From Pseudomonas alkylphenolica (GTDB lineage Bacteria > Pseudomonadota > Gammaproteobacteria > Pseudomonadales > Pseudomonadaceae): DNA of 64,000 nucleotides. The DNA is taken from positions 3,775,501-3,839,500 of the forward strand of contig NZ_CP009048.1 of NCBI RefSeq assembly GCF_000746525.1. The letters run 5' to 3'. The notes under the pieces are model-generated. The model had not been told where the DNA came from and did no database searches. It was given only the letters and a program-made list of their open reading frames with translations. Both the position numbers and the translations under genes were made by a program. Of the stretch, positions 63,170 through 64,000 are shown piece after piece (position 1 is the first letter of the stretch; each line of letters begins with the position of its first letter).

Positions 63170-63328
63170 GGGGTCTCTCCGTTGAGATCAATAATGTGTC
63201 TACGGGGCCTAGATTAACCAACCGAACTTAATTGAAGCTGAAAACAACTGGCGACATGATAGCGCACCCCTGCCCCACAACTGGACCGCTGTTCTTTATA
63301 ATTGCCGGCTCCAGACAGCGAGGCCCGT

Positions 63329-64000
63329 ATGAGCGCAATCCATATCAAGTACCCGGCCCTGACGCTCAAGGCCGGCAGTCGCGCCTTGCAGCGCATCCGC
63401 GAACGTGGATTACAGGCTGCCGATGTGGGTGTGCTTCCGGGCGCCGCAGGCGGCCCCAAGGCCCTTGGTATACAAGGCCTGGACCTGGCCTTGTTCGGCC
63501 ACTGGTTGCCCAGTGCACCCCGTGAGCGGGCGTTGATCGGTGCATCCATCGGCTCCTGGCGCTTTGCCAGTGCCTGCCTGCCCAATCCGGCGCAGGCGTT
63601 GCAGCGCCTCGGAGAGCTTTATACCGAGCAGGACTTCGCCAAAGGTGTCACCCAGGCCGAAGTCAGCCGTAGCTGCCAGCGCATGCTTGATGAACTGCTA
63701 CAAGGGCGCGACGCGCAGATCCTCGAGAGCCCCGATTACCGCCTTAACATCATGGTAGTGAAAAGCCATGGGCTGCTGGCACATGATCATCGCGCACGCT
63801 TGGGAATGGGGCTGTCTTCGGTTATTGCCGACAACTTGATCGGCCGCCCCCGACTGGCCCGTCACTTTGAGCGGATTATCCTCCACGATGCCCGCAGCAA
63901 CCCGCCGCTGCAGCCCCTGACCGACTTTCCTTCACGTTGCCTGCCGCTGGATGTGGCCAACCTGCGCCATGCCCTGCTGGCTTCGGGTTCAATTCCAATG
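63329..64000 (+). CDS. Patatin-like phospholipase (N-terminal part, runs off the right edge)
   Basis: 224 residues are visible from the ATG at 63329. The patatin nucleophile elbow is GASIGSW (GxSxG, Ser74), and an oxyanion-like glycine loop GAAGGPK precedes it. The catalytic Asp and the C-terminal half lie beyond 64000. Family enzymes hydrolyse acyl chains from phospholipids or act as effectors. No signal peptide is present, so the protein is cytoplasmic or secreted by a non-Sec route. It is divergent from the PepSY operon, with 159 bp between. Confidence 0.85.
   Translation, partial: MSAIHIKYPALTLKAGSRALQRIRERGLQAADVGVLPGAAGGPKALGIQGLDLALFGHWLPSAPRERALIGASIGSWRFASACLPNPAQALQRLGELYTEQDFAKGVTQAEVSRSCQRMLDELLQGRDAQILESPDYRLNIMVVKSHGLLAHDHRARLGMGLSSVIADNLIGRPRLARHFERIILHDARSNPPLQPLTDFPSRCLPLDVANLRHALLASGSIPM

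Noticed and set aside
1..64000. CRISPR arrays, tRNA or rRNA genes, insertion sequences
   Set aside because: No regularly spaced direct repeats, cloverleaf-like segments, rRNA sequence or transposase were seen. The only repeated DNA is the REP doublets.

Overview
The window looks like chromosomal DNA of a fluorescent Pseudomonas close to the P. putida group. This is an inference from high-GC coding, PvdQ/TamAB/CcoG-type proteins, six copies of a Pseudomonas-style REP doublet, and a gene order (liuR-mvaB, then a CrcY-like sRNA locus, then ccoG) that I recall from P. putida. No tRNA, rRNA, CRISPR array, insertion sequence or intact prophage was seen. About 51 protein genes are supported. Two run off the window edges: an AI-2E-type permease at the left and a patatin at the right.

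Layout. 1-9.2 kb: an AI-2E permease, an FNR/Anr-type regulator divergent from trhP (yegQ) with an Anr box between them, the acylase pvdQ, several small genes of unknown function, and a small accessory-looking module (Mor-like regulator plus two DUF2589 proteins). 9.2-18.9 kb: tamA-tamB, a GNAT acetyltransferase, xthA, a PstS-like/OmpA fusion and a TerC membrane protein. 19-27.2 kb: an acyl-CoA dehydrogenase with a divergent LysR regulator, liuR-mvaB, a CrcY-like regulatory RNA with sigma-54 promoter and CbrB-like sites, ccoG, a MocR-type regulator and an SDR. 27.4-30.9 kb: a copper-resistance operon (copA, copB, a DUF411 protein, yqaA). 30.9-37.4 kb: dinB-zapE, an aldose dehydrogenase, and a polyamine module (agmatinase, binding protein, divergent LysR).

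37.4-41.5 kb is a cell-surface-signalling siderophore locus (FecI, FecR, IutA-like transducer) behind a candidate Fur box. 42.3-48.4 kb holds a FixJ/PAS-kinase pair divergent from an acyl-CoA ligase and acyl-CoA dehydrogenase. 48.5-55.3 kb holds an orphan FecR, a Na+/H+ antiporter-family protein, a chemoreceptor with a consensus sigma-28 promoter, and an unusual intracellular-looking subtilase. 55.5-64 kb holds a betaine-type binding protein and permease without an ATPase, a LysR regulator, an AEC carrier, a solo polyamine-binding protein, a two-component operon with two PepSY proteins (BqsRS/CarRS-like), and the patatin fragment.

Taken together the region deals mainly with nutrient scavenging (branched-chain and fatty acids, polyamines, betaine, iron), metal and redox stress, and global control. 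The CrcY-like RNA is the strongest non-coding discovery. The DUF2589 pair and the subtilase are the least explained protein modules. Homology statements come from recall of family sequences, not from a search.
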